Shown one piece after another: positions 36,020 through 43,772 of a stretch of DNA of 64,000 bases. The notes beneath the pieces are model-generated. The model saw only the letters and a list, made by a program, of their open reading frames with translations, was not told the DNA's origin and made no database searches. Position numbers and translations under genes: made by a program. Numbering within the stretch: the first letter of the stretch is position 1; the number at the start of each line of letters is the position of its first letter. Source of the stretch: an uncultured Alistipes sp. (GTDB taxonomy: Bacteria > Bacteroidota > Bacteroidia > Bacteroidales > Rikenellaceae); the NCBI GenBank assembly GCA_938014215.1, contig CALLRW010000006.1:1-64000 (forward strand). Direction: 5' to 3'.

Positions 36020-36631
36020 TCACGAAAAGCGAAAAAAAAGGGTTCCGAGCAGGAGCAGGAGCAGCGGGAGCAGCATCCGCCGGCGGAGGAACTGCAGCGC
36101 CTTGTAGAGCTGGGTATCGACCGTGCGGCGGGAGATCCGCAGCCGTTCGGCGATTTCGGTGCTGCAGAGATTTTCGAACCAGGCCAGGCGGAAGACTTCG
36201 CGGCAGCGTTCGGGCAGTGCATCGATCTGGGCATAGAGGCGTTCGGTGAGTTCATCCTGCCGTTCGTCGAGGACGCGGAGCTCATAATCCACCTCGCCGA
36301 GGCGGATGCGCCGGAGCGCATTCTGAGCATATTTGTCGGCAACCTGATCGTGACGGATGAGGTTTCGGCAGGCGTTCAGGACGCTGCGGTAGAGCAGCGC
36401 CCGGAGTTCGGCAGCCGGGAGCCGGAAATGTTTCTGCTGCCAGATTCTGAGGAAAACATCCTGCACGAGATCTTCGGCGTACTTTCCGTCGACGAAGCGA
36501 CGGGCGAACACGATCATGCGGGCCGCATACTGCTGATAGATGCGGTCGAAGGCGGCGAAATCGGGATCTGGATCGGAGATCGCAGGATCCTTCATGCGCG
36601 GCAGGTGTTTCAAAGAGTCGTCGACAAACAT
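36020..36631 (-). CDS. ECF RNA polymerase sigma factor
   Basis: The 203-residue protein has region 2 (FDRIYQQYAARMIVFARRFV, YAEDLVQDVFLRIWQQ) and region 4 (LPERCREVFRLAWFENLCST, EIAERLRISRRTVDTQLYKA), and it ends in a hydrophobic tail (LLLPLLLLLLGTLFF). It should drive the SusC operon under FecR control. A -7 box ends 7 bases before the ATG at 36631, so this start would be leaderless; MKDPAISD at 36595 is the main alternative. Confidence 0.88.
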   Translation of the reverse strand: MFVDDSLKHLPRMKDPAISDPDPDFAAFDRIYQQYAARMIVFARRFVDGKYAEDLVQDVFLRIWQQKHFRLPAAELRALLYRSVLNACRNLIRHDQVADKYAQNALRRIRLGEVDYELRVLDERQDELTERLYAQIDALPERCREVFRLAWFENLCSTEIAERLRISRRTVDTQLYKALQFLRRRMLLPLLLLLLGTLFFRFS

Positions 36632-36637
36632 GGCCCA

Positions 36638-36645
36638 CAAAAATA
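36638..36645 (-). promoter_or_regulatory. -7 promoter element of the ECF sigma gene
   Basis: TATTTTTG on the minus strand matches TAnnTTTG. Its distance to the ATG at 36631 suggests either a leaderless message or use of the internal ATG at 36595. Confidence 0.4.
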
Positions 36646-36744
36646 AGACAAAATCCGAAAAATGCGCAGAAAAGTCTCCGGCAAAATAGACGGCGCCCGC
36701 CAGTCGGGGAATTCATGCGGCAAGCGACTCCAAGTGATAAAATG

Positions 36745-36779
36745 CCGACAGCCCCGACCTCGGAGGTCGGGGCTGTCGG
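36745..36779. terminator. 16-bp inverted repeat, terminator of the beta-mannosidase gene
   Basis: Bases 36745-36760 pair perfectly with 36764-36779 around a 3-base loop. On the minus strand a TTTTAT stretch follows. It lies 62 bases past the end of the GH2 gene and upstream of the sigma gene. Confidence 0.7.
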
Positions 36780-36840
36780 TATACATCCGCCAATCGGCAG
36801 GATTCCGTCCGCCCGTCCGATCCGGCACCCGCAGGCTGCA

Positions 36841-39414
36841 CTATCGGCAGCAGCGGGCATCCACTTCGTTCAACGACTTGATCTGCAACTGTTTTTCGAG
36901 ATCCGCCTTCGACAGGGTCGTAGAGATATGCACCTCAAAAGGCTCACCCGGCAGGAGATCGAAATAGTTCTCCGAGAACGAGGTCTGCGAATCCTCGACC
37001 TCAAGCGCCACGGCCCGGGTAAACCCTTCGCTGGAGAGCGTCAGCCGGAAACCTCCGTCAGCCGGTTCCAGACGCCTCTCCACCACCGTTTGCGGATAGT
37101 TGATCCGATTCGACAGGGTGCCATAGAAGATATTGTCGGTCAACACCGTGCCCCGCATGTCGGTCAGCGTCGCCACGACACAGGCTTCATTGAGAGGAAT
37201 CCCTCCGTAGAGCTCTCCAACCGGCATCTCACAAACCACCGTGCTGGCATTGCCCGGGACCGAGACCGGAATCTCCACCTTCCGGGAGCGTTTGCCGTCG
37301 AACGAAACGACCCGCAGCAACAACGTTGCCCGTGCCTCCTCCAGCCGGTCCGAAACGGCGTGCACCCGCAGGGTGTCCCCCTGATAAAGGGCCGTCAGGA
37401 TGACCGGACGATACGCCTTGCGGGCAAAATAGTGGAGCGCCTTCCAACGTCCGAAATAATCGATGCTCGACCAGGAGGCTACCGGCCAGCAGTCGTCGAT
37501 CTGCCAATAGAGCGACCCCATGCAGTAGGGCATCTTGCGGCGATGAGCCTCGATGGCGAACTTCACCGCCTCGGCCTGCATCAGCTGACTCATGTAGACA
37601 AAGTCCGGGAAGCTCTCCGGAACCCGGAAATAGTGACCGATATAAAACTCCATCAGCTTGTTGCCAAACTCCGGATCGCGGGTATCGTCGTGACGGGCCC
37701 GCTGGTGGGAAAGCATCACCGTGGAATGGAGCGAAAGATCCTTCTCCGCCGCAAACGTCCGCAGCGTGCTCATCTCGGGATAGGACTGGAATCCGTATTC
37801 GCTGACGAAACGGCCCGTCCGCGAATCGTACTCCTCGACCATTCCGCCCTTCCAGACCCACCATTCATGGACATCCCCCTCATTGTACCCGATCCCGTTA
37901 TATCCGGTTGCCGGCGAGGAGGGGTGGTACGGACGCAGGGTGTCGACCGTACGGATCGCCTCGGGAATCACCTCCTCGAAAAGCCGGTGCAGATTCGCTT
38001 CGTAAACGGCCCGATACTTTTCGTCGGTCAGATCCCGCCAACCCCAGCCATACCAGGAGATCGAATTTTCGTTGTTTCCGCACCAAAGAGCCAGAGAGGG
38101 GTGATTATAGAGTCGGTCGACCTGCTGCACGACCTCCTCGCGGACATTCTCCTCGAAGGCCCTGTCACCCGGGAACATGCCACAGGCAAACATCATGTCC
38201 TGCCAGACGAGAATTCCGCGACGGTCACACAGTTCGTAGAAAAGATCCTCCTCGTAGATTCCGCCACCCCAGATCCGAAGCATATTCATATGGGCATCGG
38301 CCGCCGCATCGATCATCTTCCGATAGCGTTCGGGAGTCACCCGGTCCTGAAAATTGTCCTGCGGAATATAGTTGGCCCCCTTCATGAAGACCGGAACGCC
38401 GTTAAGCCGGAAATAGAACGAACGCCCCACCGAGTCGGCATCGCGGACCAGTTCGATGGTCCTGATACCGGTCGTTACCGACCGTTCGATCAACCGGTCG
38501 GGACACTTCACGCGGCACTGGAACGTGTAGAGCGCAGCCTCACCCAACCCGTTGCTCCACCAGAGGCGCGGCCTGTTCACCGTAAACGGCAGATCGATCC
38601 GGTTATCTCCCGCCTGCAGCTGCACCCGGGTACGAGCCAGCACACGGCCGTCGAGCACCACTTCCGCCGTAGCATCGCACGTCCGGGTCGCTTCGACCTT
38701 CAGCGATGCAGCCATCCGGGCCCGGGATTTTTCGATCTCGAGGGTCGAGATGCGGGCCGATTCGAGCCGTTCGCCCGACCAGGCCTCCAGCCGCACCGGA
38801 CGCCACACGCCGCAGGTGATCAGCCGCGGCCCCCAGTCCCAGCCGTAATGAAAGCCGGCCTTGCGCGAATAGACACTCAGATAGATATCGCTCTGATCGT
38901 TGTTCGGCCAGGCCTGCAGCCGGTAGGGAGCCGCCAGATAGGCCGGCATATTGACCTTGAACACCGAATTGAAACGGATCTCAAGGCTGTTTTCACCGGG
39001 AACGAGCAACTCCTTCACATCGAAGCGCCACCGACGGAACATGTTGTCGGTCGAGGCGAGCGGACGATCGTTCAACCGAATATCGGCATAGGTATCCAAT
39101 CCTTCAAAAACCAACTGCAGATGCTCCTGCCGCAGGTCGGCGGAATCTATCCGGAAGCTTTTCCGATAGATCCAGTCCTTTTCGCCGATCCATTGCAACG
39201 TCAGATCGTTTCTTCCGACATAGGGATCGGGGATTTCACCAAGCCGCAGCAAATCGGTATGCACACAGCCGGGAACACGAGCCGGCCGCCAAACGGATTC
39301 ATCCGCACGCCGCATCTCCCACTCGCCATTCAGATCGGGCAGGGCCGCCCAACCCGGCAACGCCACCAGAATCATCAGGGACGAGAACCAAAGGATCAGT
39401 TTCGATTTCATCAT
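36841..39414 (-). CDS. GH2-family beta-mannosidase, exported
   Basis: The 857-residue enzyme has a signal peptide (ending near PGWAA), a GH2 sugar-binding jelly-roll (about 30-200), an immunoglobulin-like domain and a TIM barrel. The acid/base Glu lies in WCGNNENS and the nucleophile in RFVSEYGFQSYP. The pattern (GANYIPQDNFQDRV, RIWGGGIYEED) is that of beta-mannosidases, which cut the Man-beta-1,4-GlcNAc core of N-glycans. That fits the EndoH-type PUL beside it, though it is a separate transcription unit. Start ATG ATG at 39414; codons further upstream begin with GTG and are less likely. Confidence 0.9.
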   Translation of the reverse strand: MMKSKLILWFSSLMILVALPGWAALPDLNGEWEMRRADESVWRPARVPGCVHTDLLRLGEIPDPYVGRNDLTLQWIGEKDWIYRKSFRIDSADLRQEHLQLVFEGLDTYADIRLNDRPLASTDNMFRRWRFDVKELLVPGENSLEIRFNSVFKVNMPAYLAAPYRLQAWPNNDQSDIYLSVYSRKAGFHYGWDWGPRLITCGVWRPVRLEAWSGERLESARISTLEIEKSRARMAASLKVEATRTCDATAEVVLDGRVLARTRVQLQAGDNRIDLPFTVNRPRLWWSNGLGEAALYTFQCRVKCPDRLIERSVTTGIRTIELVRDADSVGRSFYFRLNGVPVFMKGANYIPQDNFQDRVTPERYRKMIDAAADAHMNMLRIWGGGIYEEDLFYELCDRRGILVWQDMMFACGMFPGDRAFEENVREEVVQQVDRLYNHPSLALWCGNNENSISWYGWGWRDLTDEKYRAVYEANLHRLFEEVIPEAIRTVDTLRPYHPSSPATGYNGIGYNEGDVHEWWVWKGGMVEEYDSRTGRFVSEYGFQSYPEMSTLRTFAAEKDLSLHSTVMLSHQRARHDDTRDPEFGNKLMEFYIGHYFRVPESFPDFVYMSQLMQAEAVKFAIEAHRRKMPYCMGSLYWQIDDCWPVASWSSIDYFGRWKALHYFARKAYRPVILTALYQGDTLRVHAVSDRLEEARATLLLRVVSFDGKRSRKVEIPVSVPGNASTVVCEMPVGELYGGIPLNEACVVATLTDMRGTVLTDNIFYGTLSNRINYPQTVVERRLEPADGGFRLTLSSEGFTRAVALEVEDSQTSFSENYFDLLPGEPFEVHISTTLSKADLEKQLQIKSLNEVDARCCR

Positions 39415-39610
39415 AAAAGGGTTCAACACCTACAAAATTACCTCGAACTGTCTTTGGCATTTTATCTTTTCAAGACAAAATATGCTGTATTTCCGACCCT
39501 GCAAACCCCGTCATGCCCAAACACACGGCTCGCCGTAAAGAGAGATCCGCTGCCGGGGAGGTAAGAGTCAGCCGACCATTCGCGAATCACCGCCCGGACC
39601 GCGGTCTGAA

Positions 39611-39644
39611 AAGCAAAAACGACAGACCCTGAGGATCTGTCGTT
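39611..39644 (-). terminator. Terminator of tRNA-Ser
   Basis: On the minus strand a 9-bp stem (39644-39636 with 39626-39618) is followed by TTTGCTTTT. It lies 25 bases past the tRNA 3' end. Confidence 0.8.
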
Positions 39645-39668
39645 TGCCCGCCGTCACACGGCCTGAAG

Positions 39669-39753
39669 CGGAAAGTGAGGGATTCGAACCCCCGGAACCT
39701 TGCAGTTCAACGGTTTTCAAGACCGCCGCGATCGACCACTCCGCCAACTTTCC
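39669..39753 (-). tRNA. tRNA-Ser (UGA)
   Basis: An 85-base class II tRNA with acceptor GGAAAGT/ACTTTCC, discriminator G, a long variable arm and anticodon UGA in loop CTTGAAA. The 3' CCA is not encoded. Confidence comes from the complete stems and the conserved GGTTCGAATCC T-arm. Confidence 0.93.
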
Positions 39754-39872
39754 GAGGGCAAAAGTAGCACCCTTTTTCCATTCTGCCAAATCTTTATTCC
39801 CTTTTTCAACCCATACCCCCTCGCCCTTTCCCAAAATTTTTCACCGTTTTTTCGCATTCCCCAAAATTTAGC

Positions 39873-39880
39873 TATCTTTG
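39873..39880 (+). promoter_or_regulatory. -7 promoter element of the HU gene
   Basis: TATCTTTG lies 37 bases ahead of the HU start codon in a locally AT-rich stretch. Confidence 0.55.
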
Positions 39881-39917
39881 TCAACAGGTTAGGTTTACTC
39901 TCTTCACGCACTACGTC

Positions 39918-40178
39918 ATGAACAAAGCCCAGTTTGTCGAAGCCGTTGCTCTCGACGCAAACCTCTCGAAAATCGAGGCCCGCAAGGCCGTCGATGCCAT
40001 GATCCGAGTCACCGTGCAGGCCCTCCGCCAGGGCGAACGCCTTACGCTGACCGGACTCGGTACGTTCAGCGTCGTGCAGAAGGCCGAACGCGTCGGGCGT
40101 AATCCCCGGACCGGGGCCGCCGTAAGGATCCCCTCCCGCAAGGCCGTCAAGTTCCGACCCGCGGTCGATATCGAGTAA
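39918..40178 (+). CDS. hup: HU-family DNA-binding protein
   Basis: The 86-residue protein has the HU/IHF fold pattern: MNKAQFVEAVALDANLSKIE, then LTGLGTFSVVQKAERVGRNP with the DNA-intercalating proline in GRNPRTG, and IPSRKAVKFRP at the end. It bends and compacts DNA in the nucleoid. Single gene with its own promoter, 36 bases ahead of the aminotransferase gene. Confidence 0.93.
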   Translation: MNKAQFVEAVALDANLSKIEARKAVDAMIRVTVQALRQGERLTLTGLGTFSVVQKAERVGRNPRTGAAVRIPSRKAVKFRPAVDIE

Positions 40179-40214
40179 CCCGGCCGACCTCCGTTCTAAT
40201 CCGTTAAACGTCAC

Positions 40215-41411
40215 ATGCCTCAGATTTCACTTCGGGCCGTCGAGATGCCCGCCTCCCCGATACGCAAACTCGTGCCGCTGGCCGATGCCGCCCGCGCACG
40301 CGGTATCAAGATCTACCACCTCAATATCGGCCAGCCCGATCTGCCCACCCCGCAGGTCGGACTCGACGCCCTGAAACACATCGACCGCAAGGTCCTCGAA
40401 TACAGCCCCAGTGACGGCTACCGCTCGCTGCGCGAAAAGCTCGTCAGCTACTACGACCAGTACCAGATCAAACTCTCTCCCGAGGAGATCATCGTCACCA
40501 CGGGAGGTTCCGAAGCCGTGCTGTTCGCCTTCATGTCGTGCCTCAATCCGGGCGACGAGATCATCGTCCCCGAACCGGCCTATGCCAACTACATGGCCTT
40601 CGCCATCTCGGCCGGTGCGGTGATCCGCCCCGTCGTTTCGTCGATCGACAACGGCTTTGCGCTGCCGCCGATCGAGGAGTTCGAGAAGCTCATCAACGAA
40701 CGCACGCGCGGCATCCTGATCTGCAACCCCAACAACCCGACGGGATACCTCTACACGCGGCGCGAGATGAACCGCATCCGCGACATCGTCAAGAAATACG
40801 ACCTGTTCCTCTTCTCGGACGAGGTCTACCGCGAATTCATCTATACGGGCTCGCCCTACATCTCGGCCTGCCACCTGGAGGGGATCGAACAGAACGTCGT
40901 GCTGATCGACTCCGTGTCGAAACGCTACTCGGAGTGCGGCATCCGCATCGGGGCGCTGATCACCAAGAACCGCACGCTGCGCGACGCGGTGATGAAGTTC
41001 TGTCAGGCCCGCCTCTCGCCGCCGCTCATCGGGCAGATCGTCGCCGAGGCCTCGATCGACGCCCCGCGGTCGTACAGCACCGAAATCTACGAAGAGTATA
41101 TCGAACGGCGAAAGTGTCTGATCGACGGGTTGAACCGTATTCCGGGGGTCTACTCCCCCATCCCGATGGGCGCCTTCTATACGGTGGCGCGCCTGCCGGT
41201 AGACGACAGCGACAAGTTCTGCGCCTGGTGTCTCGAGCACTTCGACTACGAAGGCGAGACGGTGATGATGGCCCCGGCGTCGGGATTCTACTCCGATCCG
41301 GGATGCGGCCGTAACGAGGTGCGCATCGCCTATGTGCTGAAGAAGGAGGATCTCGAACGGGCGCTCTTCATCCTGAGCAAGGCGCTCGACGCCTACAACA
41401 GCCGGGGTTGA
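40215..41411 (+). CDS. Pyridoxal-phosphate aminotransferase, class I/II
   Basis: The 398-residue protein is a fold-type I aminotransferase of the aspartate/aromatic type. It has the substrate loop NIGQPDLPTP, cofactor-binding TTGGSEAVLFAF, CNPNNPTGYLYT, the Asp and Tyr of FSDEVYREFIY, the PLP lysine in DSVSKRYSECG and the C-terminal Arg in NEVRIAY. It could transaminate aspartate or aromatic amino acids; the exact substrate cannot be read from sequence. Confidence 0.92.
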   Translation: MPQISLRAVEMPASPIRKLVPLADAARARGIKIYHLNIGQPDLPTPQVGLDALKHIDRKVLEYSPSDGYRSLREKLVSYYDQYQIKLSPEEIIVTTGGSEAVLFAFMSCLNPGDEIIVPEPAYANYMAFAISAGAVIRPVVSSIDNGFALPPIEEFEKLINERTRGILICNPNNPTGYLYTRREMNRIRDIVKKYDLFLFSDEVYREFIYTGSPYISACHLEGIEQNVVLIDSVSKRYSECGIRIGALITKNRTLRDAVMKFCQARLSPPLIGQIVAEASIDAPRSYSTEIYEEYIERRKCLIDGLNRIPGVYSPIPMGAFYTVARLPVDDSDKFCAWCLEHFDYEGETVMMAPASGFYSDPGCGRNEVRIAYVLKKEDLERALFILSKALDAYNSRG

Positions 41412-41464
41412 GAGACTCCGGCCCACGGCTCCCGGGCAGATACAAACTAAACGCGGTTGCTGGC

Positions 41465-41638
41465 GGGAAGCGCCGAAAACCGGACGCCTGCCGAGAAACG
41501 ACCGAGCCGCAAGAATCCGGTGGCCACGCCCCCGGCTCTGCCGCTTACGGGGAACGCCGAAAACCGGCCGGCCCGCAGAAGAGTGCCGAGAAACGGCCGA
41601 GCCGCAAGAATCCAGAGGCCACGTCCCCGGCTCTGCCG
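41465..41638. repeat. Two diverged direct repeats in the intergenic region
   Basis: A unit of about 79-89 bases occurs twice (41465-41543 and 41550-41638). Long identical stretches include CGCCGAAAACCGG and GAGCCGCAAGAATCC, and each copy ends in CCCCGGCTCTGCCG. The second copy carries a short insertion. The block lies between the aminotransferase stop and a terminator and has no coding frame. It resembles REP-type intergenic elements; the rest of 41412-41896 holds only the terminator and promoter listed below. Confidence 0.75.
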
Positions 41639-41704
41639 GTGCACAAAAAACACCCGGGGGAAAACCCGGAAAAAACCCGCAAGACACGGCTGATAACCTC
41701 ACAA

Positions 41705-41734
41705 AAACGACTCCCGACGAGGAGTCGTTTTTTT
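41705..41734 (+). terminator. Rho-independent terminator behind the aminotransferase gene
   Basis: A 10-bp stem (AAACGACTCC with GGAGTCGTTT) around a 6-base loop, followed by a T-tract. Confidence 0.85.
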
Positions 41735-41810
41735 AGGATCGTGGACGACACGCCGAATCCTCCAAAGTTCTACCATATAGTCCAATTTTTGCGAATTTCA
41801 GTCCAAAAAG

Positions 41811-41842
41811 TTTGGGCTGCGGAGATAGTTTTTATACTTTTG
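41811..41842 (+). promoter_or_regulatory. Promoter of the FadL-type gene
   Basis: TTTG (41811-41814), a 20-base spacer and TACTTTTG (41835-41842) match the Bacteroidota consensus. The ATG is 55 bases downstream. Confidence 0.6.
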
Positions 41843-41896
41843 CCCCCGATTTTGCGTGCCGCCGCGCACGCCGAGTATTAACCAAACCAACAAGTT

Positions 41897-43417
41897 ATGA
41901 AAAAACTTCTCCTTGCCGCAGCCCTCACGACCCTCACGACGGGCCTCTTCGCCGAAGGGTATCAGGTCAACAACATGTCGGCCAAACAGACCGGTATGGG
42001 CCACGTGGGTACGGCCATGAAGCTCAACTCGGAATCGATCTACTTCAACCCGGCAGCTACGGCCTTCCAGAAGAGCCGGTTCAACATCTCGGCCGGATTC
42101 ACCGGCATCGTTTCAGATGTCACCTACCGCTCGCTGCCGACCCTGGAGAACGGCTACCAGAGCGGTCCCGCCGAACGGTCGGACAACAAACTCTCGACGC
42201 CGCTGCACGTCTATTTCAACTACAAACCCACCGAACGGCTGGCCGTCGGCGTGGGATTCTATACGCCCGACGGATCGTCGATGAAGTGGGGCGGCAACTG
42301 GTCCGGTTCGCACCTGATCCAGGAGATCAACCTGGCGGCCTACACCGTCCAGCCGACCATCTCGTACAAGATCTGCGACCGCCTCTCGATCGGCGCCGGA
42401 CTGATGATCACGTGGGGTAACTTCAACCTCTCGCGCTCGATGCTCTCGAAGACCACACGTCAGGGGCTCATCTCCGGAATGATCGACCCGAACATCACCA
42501 AGGCCCAGCAGGGAATCGCCCAGCTCGAAGGCATCATCGCCCAGCTCCCCGACGGAGCCGACAAGACGGCCTACATGCAGCAGCTGGCACAGACGCAGGG
42601 AACGCTCCAGCTGCTTCAGAGCGGCAAGGGGTATCTCGAGCGTACGATGGACCAGTCGATCGTGGCGGCCCGTCTCGAAGGGTCGGCCGATGTGGCCGTC
42701 GGGGTGAATGCCGGTATTCTGTGGGACATCACCGACCAGTGGTCCGTAGCCATGAGCTACCGCTCGCGCATGAACATGAAGGTGGGCCGCGGACACGCCG
42801 CCCTGAACATCGCCCCCGAGGCCGCTGCCCTGATCCAGCAGCTGGGTCAGCTGAGCCCTGGCACGGAGCTGATCCCGGCCCTCGACAAGGGGACCTTCCG
42901 CACACAGCTGCCGCTGCCGACGACCGTGACGTGGGGCGTCTCGTTCCGTCCGACGCCGAAGTGGGAGTTTGCCGTCGATCTGCAGTGGGTCGGCTGGTCG
43001 GCCTACAAGGATCTGAACGTCTCGTTCAACGAGGAGGAGCTGGGCATCAAGGATATCTACTCGGTGAAGAACTACTCGAACACGCTGGCGTTCCGTTTCG
43101 GCGGTGAGTACCGCGCCACCCGCTTCCTGACGGCCCGCATGGGTATGTACGTCGACGAAAGCCCGGTGAGCAGCGAATATCTGAACCCCGAGACGCCGTC
43201 GATGACCAAGGTGGCCTACACGGCCGGTCTGAGCCTGCGCCCGACGCGCTTCATGTCGGTTGACCTGGCCTACTGCTACGTCTCGTCGGCCGACCCCGAA
43301 CGAACGGGCTCCTACCCCGTCTACGGCTACTCGAGCGGACAGCTCGAGGAGGTCTTCGCGGGCAACTACCGCCTCCATGCCCACGTATTCTCGATCGGTG
43401 TGGGATTCAGTTTCTAA
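41897..43417 (+). CDS. OmpP1/FadL-family outer-membrane transport protein
   Basis: A 506-residue beta-barrel protein with a signal peptide (cleavage near LFA-EG). It carries the FadL/TodX N-terminal hatch pattern (YQVNNMSAKQTGMGHVGTAM, SIYFNPAATAFQ), and its barrel strands end in aromatic residues (VFSIGVGFSF). FadL proteins let hydrophobic compounds such as long-chain fatty acids cross the outer membrane. A helical insert around residues 195-250, rich in Q and K, is unusually long. It is the last host protein gene before the prophage. Confidence 0.88.
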   Translation: MKKLLLAAALTTLTTGLFAEGYQVNNMSAKQTGMGHVGTAMKLNSESIYFNPAATAFQKSRFNISAGFTGIVSDVTYRSLPTLENGYQSGPAERSDNKLSTPLHVYFNYKPTERLAVGVGFYTPDGSSMKWGGNWSGSHLIQEINLAAYTVQPTISYKICDRLSIGAGLMITWGNFNLSRSMLSKTTRQGLISGMIDPNITKAQQGIAQLEGIIAQLPDGADKTAYMQQLAQTQGTLQLLQSGKGYLERTMDQSIVAARLEGSADVAVGVNAGILWDITDQWSVAMSYRSRMNMKVGRGHAALNIAPEAAALIQQLGQLSPGTELIPALDKGTFRTQLPLPTTVTWGVSFRPTPKWEFAVDLQWVGWSAYKDLNVSFNEEELGIKDIYSVKNYSNTLAFRFGGEYRATRFLTARMGMYVDESPVSSEYLNPETPSMTKVAYTAGLSLRPTRFMSVDLAYCYVSSADPERTGSYPVYGYSSGQLEEVFAGNYRLHAHVFSIGVGFSF

Positions 43418-43434
43418 AACCGGGAAAATTTTCC

Positions 43435-43442
43435 TATCTTTG
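43435..43442 (+). promoter_or_regulatory. -7 promoter element of the disrupted host tRNA-Arg
   Basis: TATCTTTG lies about 40 bases ahead of the tRNA fragment, so it is probably the original tRNA promoter, still in place. Confidence 0.5.
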
Positions 43443-43478
43443 TGGCGCACTCCGATCGCGGGTGCGCCACTTGCTTTT
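43442..43478 (+). terminator. Hairpin behind the FadL-type gene
   Basis: GTGGCGCAC (43442-43450) pairs with GTGCGCCAC (43462-43470), followed by TTGCTTTT. It could end the upstream gene or form part of a tRNA precursor leader. Confidence 0.5.
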
Positions 43479-43483
43479 GAAAG

Positions 43484-43525
43484 GGCTCCATAGTTCAAGG
43501 GATAGAACGAGGGTTTCCTAAACCG
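43484..43525 (+). pseudogene. 5' half of a tRNA-Arg (CCU), interrupted in the anticodon arm
   Basis: The sequence has a tRNA acceptor strand (GGCTCCA), a D-arm (GTTC...GAAC) and an anticodon loop TTCCTAA with anticodon CCU. It then departs from tRNA structure right after AAACC. No T-arm follows. This looks like the host side of a phage attachment site whose crossover lies in the anticodon arm, with the other half expected at the far end of the prophage. Confidence 0.75.
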
Positions 43526-43600
43526 TGGGGCAGAGCAAGACACAACGTTCGCGCGAAATTATATACAACTTTTTCGCCAGAATACATACGACAGACGTAA

Positions 43601-43672
43601 GCCTTTGTAGTTCAACGGATAGAACGGCGGTTTCCTAAACCGCAAATCCGGGTTCGATTCCCGGCGAGGGTA
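43601..43672 (+). tRNA. tRNA-Arg (CCU), complete
   Basis: A full 72-base cloverleaf: D-stem GTTC/GAAC, anticodon stem GCGGT/ACCGC around TTCCTAA (anticodon CCU), T-arm CCGGG-TTCGATT-CCCGG. The acceptor (GCCTTTG with CGAGGGT) has three G-U pairs, which is unusual. No CCA is encoded. It shares the core GGTTTCCTAAACCG with the interrupted copy 117 bases to the left, but has a different acceptor, so the two are not simple duplicates. Confidence 0.85.
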
Positions 43673-43675
43673 CAA

Positions 43676-43701
43676 GAAGCGACGGAATTTTCCGCCGCTT
43701 C
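43676..43701 (+). terminator. Hairpin behind tRNA-Arg
   Basis: GAAGCG-A-CGGA pairs with TCCG-C-CGCTTC (one internal mismatch). The T-run after it is weak, so termination is only moderately supported. Confidence 0.45.
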
Positions 43702-43725
43702 GTTCATTTCTGCACACTTCGGTTG

Positions 43726-43733
43726 TATATTTG
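43726..43733 (+). promoter_or_regulatory. Promoter of the integrase gene
   Basis: TATATTTG is 39 bases ahead of the integrase ATG. The leader contains two helically phased copies of GTTGTCAAA. Confidence 0.55.
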
Positions 43734-43742
43734 CTCGCAAAT

Positions 43743-43762
43743 GTTGTCAAATAGTTGTCAAA
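43743..43762 (+). repeat. Two direct repeats ahead of the integrase gene
   Basis: GTTGTCAAA occurs at 43743-43751 and 43754-43762, 11 bases apart, so both face the same side of the helix. The core TTGTCAA recurs at 45201. Position near the attachment site fits arm-type integrase or excisionase binding sites (inference). Confidence 0.5.
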
Positions 43763-43772
43763 AACCTGCACC

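Noticed and set aside
43484..43672. Excision between the two tRNA-Arg copies as the origin of a single host tRNA
   Set aside because: Joining the left 5' half to the right 3' half gives acceptor strands (GGCTCCA with CGAGGGT) that do not pair.
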